This document shows positions 7,677 to 16,093 of a DNA stretch of 64,000 bases, in pieces. The DNA is from Corynebacterium curieae (GTDB taxonomy: Bacteria; Actinomycetota; Actinomycetes; Mycobacteriales; Mycobacteriaceae), in the NCBI RefSeq assembly GCF_027570035.1, contig NZ_JAKMUU010000002.1, forward strand, positions 296,499 through 360,498, in the 5' to 3' direction. How positions within the stretch are numbered: position 1 is the first letter of the stretch; every line of letters begins with the position of its first letter. Position numbers and translations under genes: made by a program. Under the pieces are notes generated by a model. It was not told where the DNA came from and did no database searches. It worked only from the letters and a program-made list of their open reading frames with translations.

Positions 7677-9095
7677 TTACTCGCCGGAGAGGGTTACCTC
7701 TACCTGACGGGAATCATCCGAGCCTTCACGGGTAACCTCCAAGGTCACGGTCGCGCCAAAGTCCTGGGAACGTGCCGCTGCGATTAGCGCATCGGCATTT
7801 TCAATCAGACGATCATTGACTCGGGTGACAATATCGCCTTCTTTCAGCCCCGCCTTGTCCGCTGGACCGCCAGGCTCAACTTCGGCTATACGGGCGCCAT
7901 TTCCATCATCGCGCGCTAGCACCTTCACGCCAAGAGTGGGGTGAGTTACCTTGCCGTCGTTAATGAGCTCATCAGCCATGCGCTTAGCAAAGTTGGATGG
8001 GATAGCAAAGCCCAAGCCAATGGAACCGCCCTCGCCGGTGGAGTTACTAGACAATGAGGCAATCATGGAGTTCATACCCACAATATTGCCGTCCCGATCA
8101 ACCAAGGGGCCGCCGGAGTTACCTGGGTTAACCGCGGCGTCGGTTTGGATGGCGTCGATCAGCGAGGACTCGCCACCCTCCTGGGAAGCACGCACTGGAC
8201 GATTCTTGGCGGAAACAATGCCGGAGGTCACCGTCGCATTCAGGCCCAAGGGTGAGCCGACGGCCACAACTTCTTGGCCCACGGCCACTGAATCGGAATC
8301 ACCGAACTGCAGGAAAGGCAGGTCCTTAACATCCTTAATCTTCACAATCGCCACATCCGTATTGGCATCGGAGGCAACAACCTCTGCATCATGCTTGCTG
8401 CCATCGTTCATGGTTACCTGCATCATCCCGCCATGCTCCGCACCGGCGACTACGTGATGGTTGGTCAATACGTACCCATCCGGGGAAATCACAGAGCCGG
8501 AGCCTTCTGCCCCACCAGACCGAGTCACCGTCTGGATGGAGACGACAGCAGGCAGCACCTTCGAAGCCACCTCTTCAACGGACCCCTCTTCCGGCTCCTT
8601 GCCGGTACTGTTTGCCGTGGGTTGCGCCTTGAGCGCCTCATTGACCACCGAGGTGTCGTTATTGCCACCGGAATTTAGTCCCACGATAGCGCCAGCGATT
8701 GAGCCTGCGGCAATCGCTGCTACAGCGGCCAAAGCGGTAGCAGCACCGAGCCCAATCTTCTTCTTTTGCTGCGGCTGTGGGGGCAGTGGGGTGACCATCG
8801 GACCCTCCTGTCCCTGGCCTTGAAAATCCTGTGCCTGCGGTCCGTACTGCCGCTGCGACGGCACACCCTGCGGGCCTGGCATGCTTGCCCCAGTTCCTTC
8901 GGCACCACCACGGGGCTGGTTCCAGCCTTGTGAATAGGAGCCAGTCTCGTGCGCCTGTGCGCCAGCGTTCGACTGCTCAGACTCTTCAAAGTTCGGACCA
9001 CCTTGAATCGGCTCGGCCCGACCCGGGCCTTCCTGGAACGAGCCCTCCTGGGAAGTTCCATCAAAGCCGCGGTAATCGTCATTCCTCATGTTCAT
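7677..9095 (-). CDS. pepD: HtrA/PepD-type membrane-anchored serine protease
   Basis: About 472 residues: a Gln/Gly/Pro-rich cytoplasmic N-terminus (about 1-125), one membrane segment (IGLGAATALAAVAAIAAGSI), a trypsin-like domain and a C-terminal PDZ domain (about 375-460). The catalytic triad is visible: His in TNHHVVAG, Asp in ANTDVAIVKI, Ser in PGNSGGPLVD. Such proteases degrade or refold damaged proteins outside the membrane. The gene follows mprB by 109 bases and precedes moaB2, the same order as M. tuberculosis mprA-mprB-pepD-moaB2, so control by MprA and envelope stress is likely. ATG 9095 is preferred (AGG 12 bases upstream); ATG 9089 is possible. Confidence 0.93.
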   Translation of the reverse strand: MNMRNDDYRGFDGTSQEGSFQEGPGRAEPIQGGPNFEESEQSNAGAQAHETGSYSQGWNQPRGGAEGTGASMPGPQGVPSQRQYGPQAQDFQGQGQEGPMVTPLPPQPQQKKKIGLGAATALAAVAAIAAGSIAGAIVGLNSGGNNDTSVVNEALKAQPTANSTGKEPEEGSVEEVASKVLPAVVSIQTVTRSGGAEGSGSVISPDGYVLTNHHVVAGAEHGGMMQVTMNDGSKHDAEVVASDANTDVAIVKIKDVKDLPFLQFGDSDSVAVGQEVVAVGSPLGLNATVTSGIVSAKNRPVRASQEGGESSLIDAIQTDAAVNPGNSGGPLVDRDGNIVGMNSMIASLSSNSTGEGGSIGLGFAIPSNFAKRMADELINDGKVTHPTLGVKVLARDDGNGARIAEVEPGGPADKAGLKEGDIVTRVNDRLIENADALIAAARSQDFGATVTLEVTREGSDDSRQVEVTLSGE

Positions 9096-9204
9096 GAGAA
9101 AACTATGCCTCACTTCGCTTGGTCAAGACTGATACTGTTCTGTAAACCTACTAGGAATTCCCGAAAGGTAGCTGTGTTACTTCACCAGTATAAATGGGCG
9201 CATC

Positions 9205-10764
9205 CTACTCCTGATTAAACCAGCGCTGAGCAAAGATTTCGCCGCGATCGCTCGGGTCTTCTTTGGCTCCTGGTAGTTTATCTTGCGGATCCGCCAGTCC
9301 ATCCACAAATACCTCGCCTGATGCCGGCTTACCCGGCAAAATTACCTCCATGCGAGTTCCGCCATCATTGGACTCTTTAATCTTGATGGTTCCATCGTGA
9401 CGCTCAATCACAGATTTAACAATGGCCAAGCCCAGGCCCGATCCCGGCATGGAGCGAGCCTCTGCAGACCTATAGAAGCGTTCGAAGACCTTCTCGCGCT
9501 CTTCGGGGGCAATGCCTGGGCCCGAGTCATCGAAGCGCAGACGAACTTCGCAGGAAGAAATTTGTTCCATGGATACCCGCACGGTGCCAGTAGCCGGCGA
9601 CCATTTGGCGGCATTGTCCATGAGATTAAGCGTGGCGCGCCCCAGCGCGAATGGGTCGCCCTCCAGCTCCCACGGTATAAAACGCACCAAGAACTCCACA
9701 TCTGGTCGGCGGCGCCGAGCGCGCTCCAAAGAAGACATCATGACCTCGCACAAATCTACCGGCTCTGGTTCGCGCTCATTGCCATCTTCTCGCGCTAAGT
9801 CAACGAGGTCCCCAATGAGCGTCGACAGTTCGTTCATCTGAGACATAACGTCATCTTCGAGGTCCTTGCGGTCTTCATCGCTCATGCCAAAGCCGCCACC
9901 ACTACGATTTAGCATCATCAATAGCTCAATATTGGTGCGCATGGACGTCAACGGAGTCTTCAACTCATGACCCGCATCGGCCACGAATTGCGACTGTTGC
10001 GAGCGGGATTCCTGCAGCGCCTCAAGCATCTGATTGAAGGAGGTGGTCAATTGCGCCATTTCATCGTTATTCGACACCTCAATAGGGCGCAGATCGTTGG
10101 TTTGCGTCACATAATCCACCGCGCGCTTAAGTCGGGCGATGGGCTGCATACCAGTCTTGGAAACGATAAGGCCGGCGAAAATCGCCAGCACGATTCCGAG
10201 GGCAACGATGGTGAGAAGCACAGTTCCCAAAATGGCGATGATCTCTTGGGTAGGGGCAAGCGACTCTGCTACCACAACGGTAGCTCCTAGGTCATGCCGC
10301 TTAGCCAAAACGCGCTCGCCACCGACGGTACGCACAGATGTTTCTGAGTAGTCTTCCGTTCGGTGGAAATCTCCGCCCTCGGGAATGGTGTCGCCATAGG
10401 AAAAGCTTACAGAGGGAGGTGAAAGGGCGACCCGAGTGCCAGGGTTATAGGACTTAAAGTCCCCAATTTCGCGGTCGATATCATCCATAAACCGCGGGTC
10501 TTGGCTCTGCCGCAAAAGGACATCGGCTTTAGCCTCTAGGCGGTCGTCCACCGAGGCTGTCAGGGACATAGATACTACCCAGTACGTTGCCAATGTCATC
10601 AGAGCAACTGCAACAGCAACGACAAGGCCAGTAACAGTAGCTAGGCGCCACCTCAGTGGCGCCCGTGAGGCCCAACTCCCCTGACGATCAGCGAATTCGG
10701 TTAGAGGAGTGGACTGTACTTTCCCGGAAGCCACCGCAGGAGAGGCGGGCTTCCTTAAAATCAC
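9205..10764 (-). CDS. mprB: MprB-like sensor histidine kinase
   Basis: 519 residues: two membrane segments (about 42-67 and 175-200) enclosing an extracellular sensor domain, a HAMP region, the H-box [17 protein letters not shown] with His266, the N-box [10 protein letters not shown], and G-boxes [11 protein letters not shown] and [11 protein letters not shown]. It senses envelope stress and phosphorylates the regulator encoded just before it. The GTG start overlaps the stop of mprA by four bases, so the two are translationally coupled. The C-terminal tail beyond the ATPase domain is Asp/Pro-rich. By position it is the MprB orthologue, called CgtS2 in C. glutamicum. Confidence 0.92.
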   Translation of the reverse strand: MILRKPASPAVASGKVQSTPLTEFADRQGSWASRAPLRWRLATVTGLVVAVAVALMTLATYWVVSMSLTASVDDRLEAKADVLLRQSQDPRFMDDIDREIGDFKSYNPGTRVALSPPSVSFSYGDTIPEGGDFHRTEDYSETSVRTVGGERVLAKRHDLGATVVVAESLAPTQEIIAILGTVLLTIVALGIVLAIFAGLIVSKTGMQPIARLKRAVDYVTQTNDLRPIEVSNNDEMAQLTTSFNQMLEALQESRSQQSQFVADAGHELKTPLTSMRTNIELLMMLNRSGGGFGMSDEDRKDLEDDVMSQMNELSTLIGDLVDLAREDGNEREPEPVDLCEVMMSSLERARRRRPDVEFLVRFIPWELEGDPFALGRATLNLMDNAAKWSPATGTVRVSMEQISSCEVRLRFDDSGPGIAPEEREKVFERFYRSAEARSMPGSGLGLAIVKSVIERHDGTIKIKESNDGGTRMEVILPGKPASGEVFVDGLADPQDKLPGAKEDPSDRGEIFAQRWFNQE

Positions 10765-11459
10765 GGATTAGTCTCCCTCAAGACATACCCCACGCCGCGC
10801 ACAGTGTGGATGAGACGGGAATCGCTCTCGCCTTCCGTCTTTTTGCGCAGATAGCCAATGTAGACTTCTAGCGCATTGCCTGAAGTAGGGAAATCATAAC
10901 CCCAGACTTCTTCTAGGATTTTGCTACGAGAGAGCACCTTGCGGGGGTTTTTCATGAGGAGCTGCAGCAAGGCAAATTCGGTGCGTGTTAGGGAAATCGC
11001 ACGATCGCCACGGCTTACTTCACGGGTATCAGCATCCAGCTCTAGATCTTCAAAGCTGAGCTTGCTCTCTATTGGGTCTTCAGCAGCAATGGAATCGGCA
11101 GATGCGCGGCGCACCAAGGAGCGCACGCGAGCCAAAAGCTCTTCCAGCGCGAAAGGCTTCGGCAGGTAGTCATCGGCGCCAGCATCTAGGCCAGCCACGC
11201 GGTCTGACACTCCATCACGCGCGGTGAGGACAAGAATAGGACGATCCCACCCTTCACTACGCAGGGTGCGGCAGACCTCGAGTCCATCCATATTGGGCAT
11301 CATGACGTCCAGAATCAACAATTCCGGATTCTCAGAGCGCACCGTCTTCACGGCCTCCAAGCCGTCGTTAGCGGTTAGAACGTCGTAGCCGTTAAAACGT
11401 AGGGACCGGCGAAGCGATTCGCGGACAGCTTGTTCATCATCCACCACAAGGATTTTCAT
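10761..11459 (-). CDS. mprA: MprA-like response regulator (OmpR/PhoB family)
   Basis: 232 residues: an N-terminal receiver domain with phospho-acceptor Asp51 ([13 protein letters not shown]), Thr79 and Lys101 (LPKPF), and a C-terminal winged helix ([25 protein letters not shown]... GVGYVL). It pairs with the kinase gene that overlaps its stop codon. The HtrA-type protease lies downstream, as with mycobacterial MprA, which controls pepD. An 18-base perfect palindrome lies 24 bases upstream of the start and may be an autoregulatory site. Confidence 0.93.
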   Translation of the reverse strand: MKILVVDDEQAVRESLRRSLRFNGYDVLTANDGLEAVKTVRSENPELLILDVMMPNMDGLEVCRTLRSEGWDRPILVLTARDGVSDRVAGLDAGADDYLPKPFALEELLARVRSLVRRASADSIAAEDPIESKLSFEDLELDADTREVSRGDRAISLTRTEFALLQLLMKNPRKVLSRSKILEEVWGYDFPTSGNALEVYIGYLRKKTEGESDSRLIHTVRGVGYVLRETNP

Positions 11460-11483
11460 AGCCCTAATTATTACTGATAGCAG

Positions 11484-11501
11484 TCAACTTCATGAAGTTG
11501 A
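11484..11501. promoter_or_regulatory. 18-bp perfect palindrome upstream of mprA
   Basis: TCAACTTCATGAAGTTGA is fully self-complementary and lies 24 bases before the mprA ATG, between it and the rpmF terminator. A related AAACTTCCTTCAAACT lies near 11540-11556. OmpR-family regulators more often bind direct repeats, so who binds here is open. Confidence 0.45.
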
Positions 11502-11567
11502 AAGCAATATTTACCCCCAAAGACCCCCAAATAAGTTTAAAACTTCCTTCAAACTAGTCCTCAAATA

Positions 11568-11607
11568 AATAAATCCCCGTAGGCTCTCCTACTGAGACCA
11601 TACGGGG
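11568..11607 (-). terminator. Rho-independent terminator of rpmE2-rpmF
   Basis: On the minus strand TACGGGG (11601-11607) pairs with CCCCGTA (11575-11581), followed by a T-rich run (the AAATAAATAAAT on the plus strand). It lies 17 bases past the rpmF stop. Confidence 0.75.
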
Positions 11608-11623
11608 AAGTGGCGGAGCAGGC

Positions 11624-11797
11624 TTAGAACTGCTCTACGTCAACCAGACCCAGCTTGGCTGCCTTAACCAGGCGGCGCGGGATACGGACGGTCTGGCCGT
11701 CGATGGTGACTTCCTGGAGGGCTACGTTGTCAGCCTTCCACTGGGAGCGGCGTGCGTGGGTGTTCGCACGGGACTTCTTAAACTTAGGAGTTGCCAT
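11624..11797 (-). CDS. rpmF: Ribosomal protein bL32, zinc-independent form
   Basis: 57 residues starting [20 protein letters not shown] and ending [15 protein letters not shown]. This is bL32 of the large subunit. It has no cysteine, so it lacks the CxxC...CxxC zinc site of the classical form. It starts 15 bases after rpmE2 on the same strand; AGGAGAGTAG precedes the ATG. rpmF next to mprA also occurs in M. tuberculosis. Confidence 0.95.
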   Translation of the reverse strand: MATPKFKKSRANTHARRSQWKADNVALQEVTIDGQTVRIPRRLVKAAKLGLVDVEQF

Positions 11798-11812
11798 TTT
11801 CTACTCTCCTCC

Positions 11813-12082
11813 TTACGCGTTCTTCTTCTTGCGGCGAGCCATGCCACCGAAGCGCTGGTTGAAGCGCTCGACGCGGCCGGCGGTATCCATAACGCGCTGT
11901 GCACCAGTCCAGAACGGGTGGGACTCAGCGGTAACGTCAACGACGATCAGTGGGTACTCGTTGCCGTCTTCCCACTCCACGGTGCGGTCGGAGGAAGCGG
12001 TGGACTTGGTCAAAAAGGAGTGACCGGTACCAGCATCACGGAAGACTACCGGGTGGTAATCTGGGTGAATATCTTTCTTCAT
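11813..12082 (-). CDS. rpmE2: Ribosomal protein bL31 type B, zinc-independent
   Basis: 89 residues beginning [16 protein letters not shown] with the type-B insertion ([22 protein letters not shown]) and the conserved SHPFWTG. No cysteine is present, so it is the form that needs no zinc. First gene of a two-gene minus-strand operon with rpmF, divergent from the rpmB-rpmG-rpsN-rpsR operon. A near-palindrome lies upstream at 12174-12198. Confidence 0.96.
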   Translation of the reverse strand: MKKDIHPDYHPVVFRDAGTGHSFLTKSTASSDRTVEWEDGNEYPLIVVDVTAESHPFWTGAQRVMDTAGRVERFNQRFGGMARRKKKNA

Positions 12083-12558
12083 ATATATTCCCTCAGGGTT
12101 GGACTACGGGTCGGTTCCACACGCATTCGGCATGGATCGTGCCCGAGTTGGGACGTACAGTTTTTACTCTGTCGACCCCGTACCGCGCGGTATGGGTCAA
12201 CAACCTGAATTATCCTACAGTCAACTACCCCAGATGCGAAATCCCCAACCGGTGCCAACCACTCGTTTCACACGCGTTTCTTGCACCACGCTTGCCGACG
12301 CCCCGCAGGCAAATGCCACCCCAGCACGGCAAACAGGCCACAAACGATGGCGAGGAAGCGATTAGGTATTTTCCGCCCAAGGCTGTAAGATTTTCCCTTG
12401 CTGTTGTCAAAATATACGTTTTACGCCCCGTCTACTGGTGTTTGACGATGGCGCCGCACCAGCTCACACCTCACTTTCTGAGCACTGCCACCCTCACTCG
12501 GCAGTCGGCGTTCCATTGTTTATAGCCACGATGTGGGCGGCTAGGAGAAAGAAGACCC
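12083..12558. promoter_or_regulatory. 476-base divergent promoter region of the ribosomal-protein operons
   Basis: No convincing gene is present. On the rpmE2 side there is a TAGGAT box (minus strand, 12212-12217) and a 25-base near-palindrome at 12174-12198 (GACCC..TACCGC/GCGGTA.GGGTC). On the rpmB side are a TTGTCA near 12405 and a TTGACG near 12452 without clear -10 partners. I looked for a Zur-type AT-rich palindrome and found none. Confidence 0.4.
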
Positions 12559-12795
12559 ATGTCGGCTATTTGCCAGGTAACGGGCCGCAAGCCGGAATTC
12601 GGCAAGCAGGTCTCGCACTCGCACCGCCGCACTTCGCGCCGTTGGAACCCCAACGTGCAGCGTCGTCGCTACTACCTGCCCTCTGAGGGCCGTACCATCA
12701 CCCTGAATGTTTCCACCAAGGGCATGAAGATCATCGACCGCGATGGCATCGAGTCCGTTGTGGCTAAGATTCGCGCACGTGGGGAGAAGATTTAA
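12559..12795 (+). CDS. rpmB: Ribosomal protein bL28
   Basis: 78 residues, [20 protein letters not shown]..., a large-subunit protein. Only one cysteine (Cys5) remains, so no CxxC zinc site. AGGAGAAAGAAG precedes the ATG. It is the first of four co-directional genes: rpmG follows after 2 bases, then rpsN after 3 and rpsR after 15. All four encode zinc-independent forms. Confidence 0.96.
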   Translation: MSAICQVTGRKPEFGKQVSHSHRRTSRRWNPNVQRRRYYLPSEGRTITLNVSTKGMKIIDRDGIESVVAKIRARGEKI

Positions 12796-12797
12796 GT

Positions 12798-12962
12798 ATG
12801 GCACGTAACGATATCCGCCCAATCATCAAGCTGAAGTCCACTGCGGGCACCGGTTACACCTACGTGACCCGTAAGAACAAGCGCAACAACCCGGATCGCA
12901 TCACTCTAAAGAAGTTCGATCCGATTGCCCGCAAGCACGTCGAATTCCGCGAGGAGCGATAA
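12798..12962 (+). CDS. rpmG: Ribosomal protein bL33, zinc-independent
   Basis: 54 residues, [20 protein letters not shown]... ending KHVEFREER. It lacks the two CxxC pairs of the zinc form. It starts two bases after rpmB stops and ends three bases before rpsN. Confidence 0.96.
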   Translation: MARNDIRPIIKLKSTAGTGYTYVTRKNKRNNPDRITLKKFDPIARKHVEFREER

Positions 12963-12965
12963 TCA

Positions 12966-13271
12966 ATGGCTAAGAAGTCCAAGATCGCTAAGAACGAGCA
13001 GCGCAAGGAAATCGTCGCCCGCTATGCGGAGCGTCGCGCTGAGCTCAAGAAGATCATCAAGAACCCGAACACCCCGGATGAGGAGCGCTTGGAGGCTCAG
13101 TTCGAGCTGAACCGTCAGCCTCGTGACGCTTCCCCAGCCCGCGTACGTAACCGTGACGCTGCCGATGGCCGCCCACGCGGTTACCTCCGCAAGTTCGGCC
13201 TGTCCCGTGTCCGTATGCGCGGCATGGCTCACCGTGGTGAGCTGCCGGGCGTTCGTAAGTCCAGCTGGTAA
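12966..13271 (+). CDS. rpsN: Ribosomal protein uS14, long zinc-independent form
   Basis: 101 residues, [20 protein letters not shown]... with the family signature [20 protein letters not shown] and the end GVRKSSW. The zinc form is about 61 residues with CxxC pairs; this is the long, cysteine-free form. GAGGAG lies within the end of rpmG, ahead of the ATG. Confidence 0.96.
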   Translation: MAKKSKIAKNEQRKEIVARYAERRAELKKIIKNPNTPDEERLEAQFELNRQPRDASPARVRNRDAADGRPRGYLRKFGLSRVRMRGMAHRGELPGVRKSSW

Positions 13272-13286
13272 AGGGGTAATTGCACA

Positions 13287-13541
13287 ATGGCTAATAAGCG
13301 CAATAACCAAAAGAAGTTCCGTATGGAGCAGAGCCGTCGCCCGAAGAAGAACCCTTTGAAGGCTGAGGGCATCGAGAAGGTGGACTACAAGGACACCAAG
13401 ACTCTGCGTCTGTTCATCTCGGATCGCCACAAGATCCGTTCCCGTCGCGTCACCGGTCTGACCCCGCAGCAGCAGCGTCAGGTTGCTACCGCAGTCAAGA
13501 ACGCACGCGAAATGGCTCTCCTGCCGTTCACCACCCGCTAA
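13287..13541 (+). CDS. rpsR: Ribosomal protein bS18, zinc-independent
   Basis: 84 residues with the S18 core ([23 protein letters not shown], then [20 protein letters not shown]). No cysteine, whereas the classical actinobacterial form has a CxxC near the start. Last gene of the operon; a strong terminator follows. Confidence 0.95.
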   Translation: MANKRNNQKKFRMEQSRRPKKNPLKAEGIEKVDYKDTKTLRLFISDRHKIRSRRVTGLTPQQQRQVATAVKNAREMALLPFTTR

Positions 13542-13608
13542 ACAGTAGCTGGGTATCAACAGCGCACTTTTGCCGCTGGCAAGTGTGACACGGTAAAAGA
13601 ACCATAAG

Positions 13609-13654
13609 CTTTCGCCGCCTGCCTCCTTGAGGGCAGGCGGCGAAAGTCGTTTTA
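13609..13654 (+). terminator. Rho-independent terminator after rpsR
   Basis: Perfect 15-base arms CTTTCGCCGCCTGCC (13609-13623) and GGCAGGCGGCGAAAG (13632-13646), then TCGTTTTA. Confidence 0.9.
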
Positions 13655-13796
13655 ATGCTTTACCCCCTCACCGCGCCGTTTTTCACCTCCACGCTGGCCC
13701 GCTGTTCATACCAAGGAGCCGAGGTGTTAAATTGAAATTATTCGTGTACCCCGCAGCCGCTGGGGAAAGGCCCGCACAAGTGAAAGGCAGTGAGCA

Positions 13797-14576
13797 ATGG
13801 CCCTGCACCAGTCCCTACTCGATCTCTCAGAGCTCGCCCCGCACTGCCAGTCCCGAGCTACGGCGCGCGGTCTGCTCGCCGAGGCCCAAGATATCCTGCG
13901 AAATGCGGTAGCCCATCAGGACAATGAGATTGAACTGGCACACTGGTATTCCCGTTTAGTCACGGATATTGTCCGCGCTCCCGGCGTTAATGCCCCTGTG
14001 CGTCTGACCGGCGCGGCCGCCCGTGGCGACCAACTGCCCTCCATGCCCGTAGAGTGGATTGGCCAGGATGCAGACCTACAGGGTGTCTTCGCTGATGTTG
14101 GACTTCAAGCTCACGAGGCCACCGACTCCATCGCTACCCGAGTAGACGCCGGCTTGCCGCTGGGAAGTGGTGGCGAGCACGCGCTTCTTGAGGAGGCATT
14201 GTCTCAGCGCCCGCCTGCGCTCAGGATGGTAGACGGACTACCAGATCGCGATGCCGCGGTGGATATCAAGGCCACCCTGCTCTCCCCTATTGCGGCCGTC
14301 GCTCGGTGGGCGGCTCCAGGACCGCGACCCACCGTAGACCGCTTGGCGATTGGCGTGGAGCGCGGTTTGCTTAGCGCCTCCGATGCGGAATCTTTAGATC
14401 TAGCGTGGCGCACTGGCTACGCGTTAGAGTTGCGGCGCTGGTATGAGCGGGTCAGCGATCACGCGGCGACGCTGCGAGACCTGCCACCATTGGACCGTAC
14501 CGCGTACGGTTCGGCGTGCCGGATTGTATCGGCCACGTTTGAGTCCATTACCCGGCGAGCGGAAGAATATAAATAG
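13797..14576 (+). CDS. DUF294-like protein with degenerate nucleotidyltransferase domain
   Basis: 259 residues. The N-terminal half resembles the nucleotidyltransferase part of DUF294/GlnD-like proteins (YSRLVTDIVRAP..., then GAAARGD at 72-78). The C-terminal half looks like the paired substrate-binding helical domain (ALRMVDGLPDRDAAVDIKATLLSPI, ERGLLSASDAESLDLAW). In active enzymes the G-S-x-x-R-G-E motif is followed by a D-x-D metal site; here the matching stretch reads PVEWIG, so catalysis is doubtful. AAAGGCAGTGAG precedes the ATG. It stands alone between the ribosomal operon and a TetR gene. A regulatory role in nucleotide signalling is speculation. Confidence 0.65.
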   Translation: MALHQSLLDLSELAPHCQSRATARGLLAEAQDILRNAVAHQDNEIELAHWYSRLVTDIVRAPGVNAPVRLTGAAARGDQLPSMPVEWIGQDADLQGVFADVGLQAHEATDSIATRVDAGLPLGSGGEHALLEEALSQRPPALRMVDGLPDRDAAVDIKATLLSPIAAVARWAAPGPRPTVDRLAIGVERGLLSASDAESLDLAWRTGYALELRRWYERVSDHAATLRDLPPLDRTAYGSACRIVSATFESITRRAEEYK

Positions 14577-14678
14577 TCTCTACGGTGCGGATTCGGAAGC
14601 AGTACCTAGTCGGACTTAAGATTGTACAGTTGGTTATTAAAAGTGAATTCTCTTTTGTGAAAGGAGGCGTCCCACCGC

Positions 14679-15395
14679 ATGGCAGGCAATGTCGGTAGGC
14701 CGCGCAAACACAGTCCGCGGCGCAGGGGCAATAGCGCCCGCGAGGAGATCTTGGACGCCTCCTCGGAGCTTTTCACCACCCAAGGTTTTGCCACCACGTC
14801 CACGCACCAGATTGCAGATGCAGTAGGAATCCGTCAGGCATCGCTGTACTATCATTTTCCCTCCAAGACGGAGATCTTTCTAACGCTGCTCAATTCCACG
14901 ATCGAGCCTTCCCTAGAACTGGCCGATGAGCTGGCTGGCACCGACGCAGATCCAGAACAGCGCCTGTGGTCTTTGGTGGCCGCAGAATCGCGCCTGTTGC
15001 TGACCAGCGGCTGGAATGTTGGCCGTCTGTATCAGCTTCCGGTGGCCAATTCTTCAGAGTTCTCGGAGTACCACGAATCGCGCGATCGCTTGCAGAACCA
15101 TTTCCGTTCTAACGCCGCCGCCATTGTGGGCGAGGATGATCCGCGCGTGGAGCTGCCCTTCCATATCGCACTTTCGGTCATTGAAATGCGCCCTAATGAC
15201 GGCAACCCACCCTTTGATGCTTCCCAGACTGTGCCAAAGACGGCCGCTATGCTTGCCGACGCCGCCTTGGCCGTCCTCGGTGCCAGGGTCCCCGAAAACG
15301 CCGAGGCGACCACCCTCGAGCTGCTAAAGAACCGCAACGATTCTATCTCCGCGGCCGCCGCCGCAGCGGCCGACCGCAAGAAGAAGGCGCGCTAA
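14679..15395 (+). CDS. TetR-family transcriptional regulator
   Basis: 238 residues. A basic start (MAGNVGRPRKHSPRRRGNSA) leads into a TetR helix-turn-helix (REEILDASSELFTTQGFATT, HQIADAVGIRQASLYYHFPSK). The C-terminal ligand domain is of no recognised subgroup, and the tail is Ala/Lys-rich. AAAGGAGG precedes the ATG. The downstream neighbour is a convergent lipoprotein gene, so its target is not evident from context; autoregulation is likely for the family. Confidence 0.9.
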   Translation: MAGNVGRPRKHSPRRRGNSAREEILDASSELFTTQGFATTSTHQIADAVGIRQASLYYHFPSKTEIFLTLLNSTIEPSLELADELAGTDADPEQRLWSLVAAESRLLLTSGWNVGRLYQLPVANSSEFSEYHESRDRLQNHFRSNAAAIVGEDDPRVELPFHIALSVIEMRPNDGNPPFDASQTVPKTAAMLADAALAVLGARVPENAEATTLELLKNRNDSISAAAAAAADRKKKAR

Positions 15396-15409
15396 CTCTT
15401 CCTTAGCGC
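15389..15409. terminator. Small hairpin across two convergent stop codons
   Basis: GCGCTAA (15389-15395) and TTAGCGC (15403-15409) are perfect inverted arms around CTCTTCC. Each arm contains the stop codon of one of the convergent genes. It may act as a weak shared terminator; there is no long T run. Confidence 0.35.
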
Positions 15410-16035
15410 TGCCACGACTCCGTGAATTCGCCCGCGGCGGCCAATCCGCCGCCTTCGCGCACGCTCACGCCGCTCGGAGTCACAACGATGATAGACGGAT
15501 CCGCATTGACGTAGTAGTTATTGCCGTCTTGAGAAACGTCGCTCGTTTCGAACTGACCATCAAACATCGACGAGCGATAGACCTTGTCGCCGCCACCGGT
15601 TTCACAAATAATGACCCTGCCGTCTGGCCCAGAGCCGGCAAACAAAGCACGCTCAAAGCGCTGACAGTTGGCGTAGCCGCCATCAAGCCATCCGTACTCG
15701 TTGAAGTCAGAAATGTAATTTTCCACGCCACTCTTCTGACCCCCGCCGGAGGAGGATGAAGACTCCTGCTTTTCCGTCTGCGTGACCGTGACCACCGGTG
15801 GTTCCTCTGGAGCTTCCTCTTCCTTTGTCACGGTCTTTTTGGCGGCAGTGGTTTCCTCGGCACCCTCCGTTTCCTCATCGGAGTTATTAACCGTGGTCAT
15901 TCCGCTGCCCTCCCCTTTGAAGCTGGGGGCGGCTTCATCTTTGGAGTCGTTGCAACCGCTAAGCGCAAGGCTAGCTACCACGAGCGGGACTAAGCCCGCG
16001 ATGGTAAACGAGCGAAGGTGAGAGCGAGAAGTCAT
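15403..16035 (-). CDS. Secreted lipoprotein, Ser/Glu/Thr-rich linker and conserved C-terminal domain
   Basis: 210 residues with a lipoprotein signal (hydrophobic segment, lipobox LSGC, Cys27), a low-complexity acidic linker (about 30-110) and a folded C-terminal domain (about 115-210) with Cys pairs, ending TEFTESWQR-like. RBS AGAAAGG precedes the ATG. The next gene on the same strand upstream is a second lipoprotein, 58 bases away. No enzyme motif is visible; it is probably anchored on the outer face of the membrane. Confidence 0.75.
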   Translation of the reverse strand: MTSRSHLRSFTIAGLVPLVVASLALSGCNDSKDEAAPSFKGEGSGMTTVNNSDEETEGAEETTAAKKTVTKEEEAPEEPPVVTVTQTEKQESSSSSGGGQKSGVENYISDFNEYGWLDGGYANCQRFERALFAGSGPDGRVIICETGGGDKVYRSSMFDGQFETSDVSQDGNNYYVNADPSIIVVTPSGVSVREGGGLAAAGEFTESWQR

Positions 16036-16093
16036 GAGTTTTCCTTTCTAGTGCTAGGACCTAACAGGCTGGGGTTGGCCATTGCGTATCGGC

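Noticed and set aside
12083..12558. Zur box between the zinc-independent ribosomal operons
   Set aside because: I searched by eye for an AT-rich palindrome of the TGAAAATnATTTTCA kind and found none; the dyad at 12174-12198 is GC-rich and unlike it.
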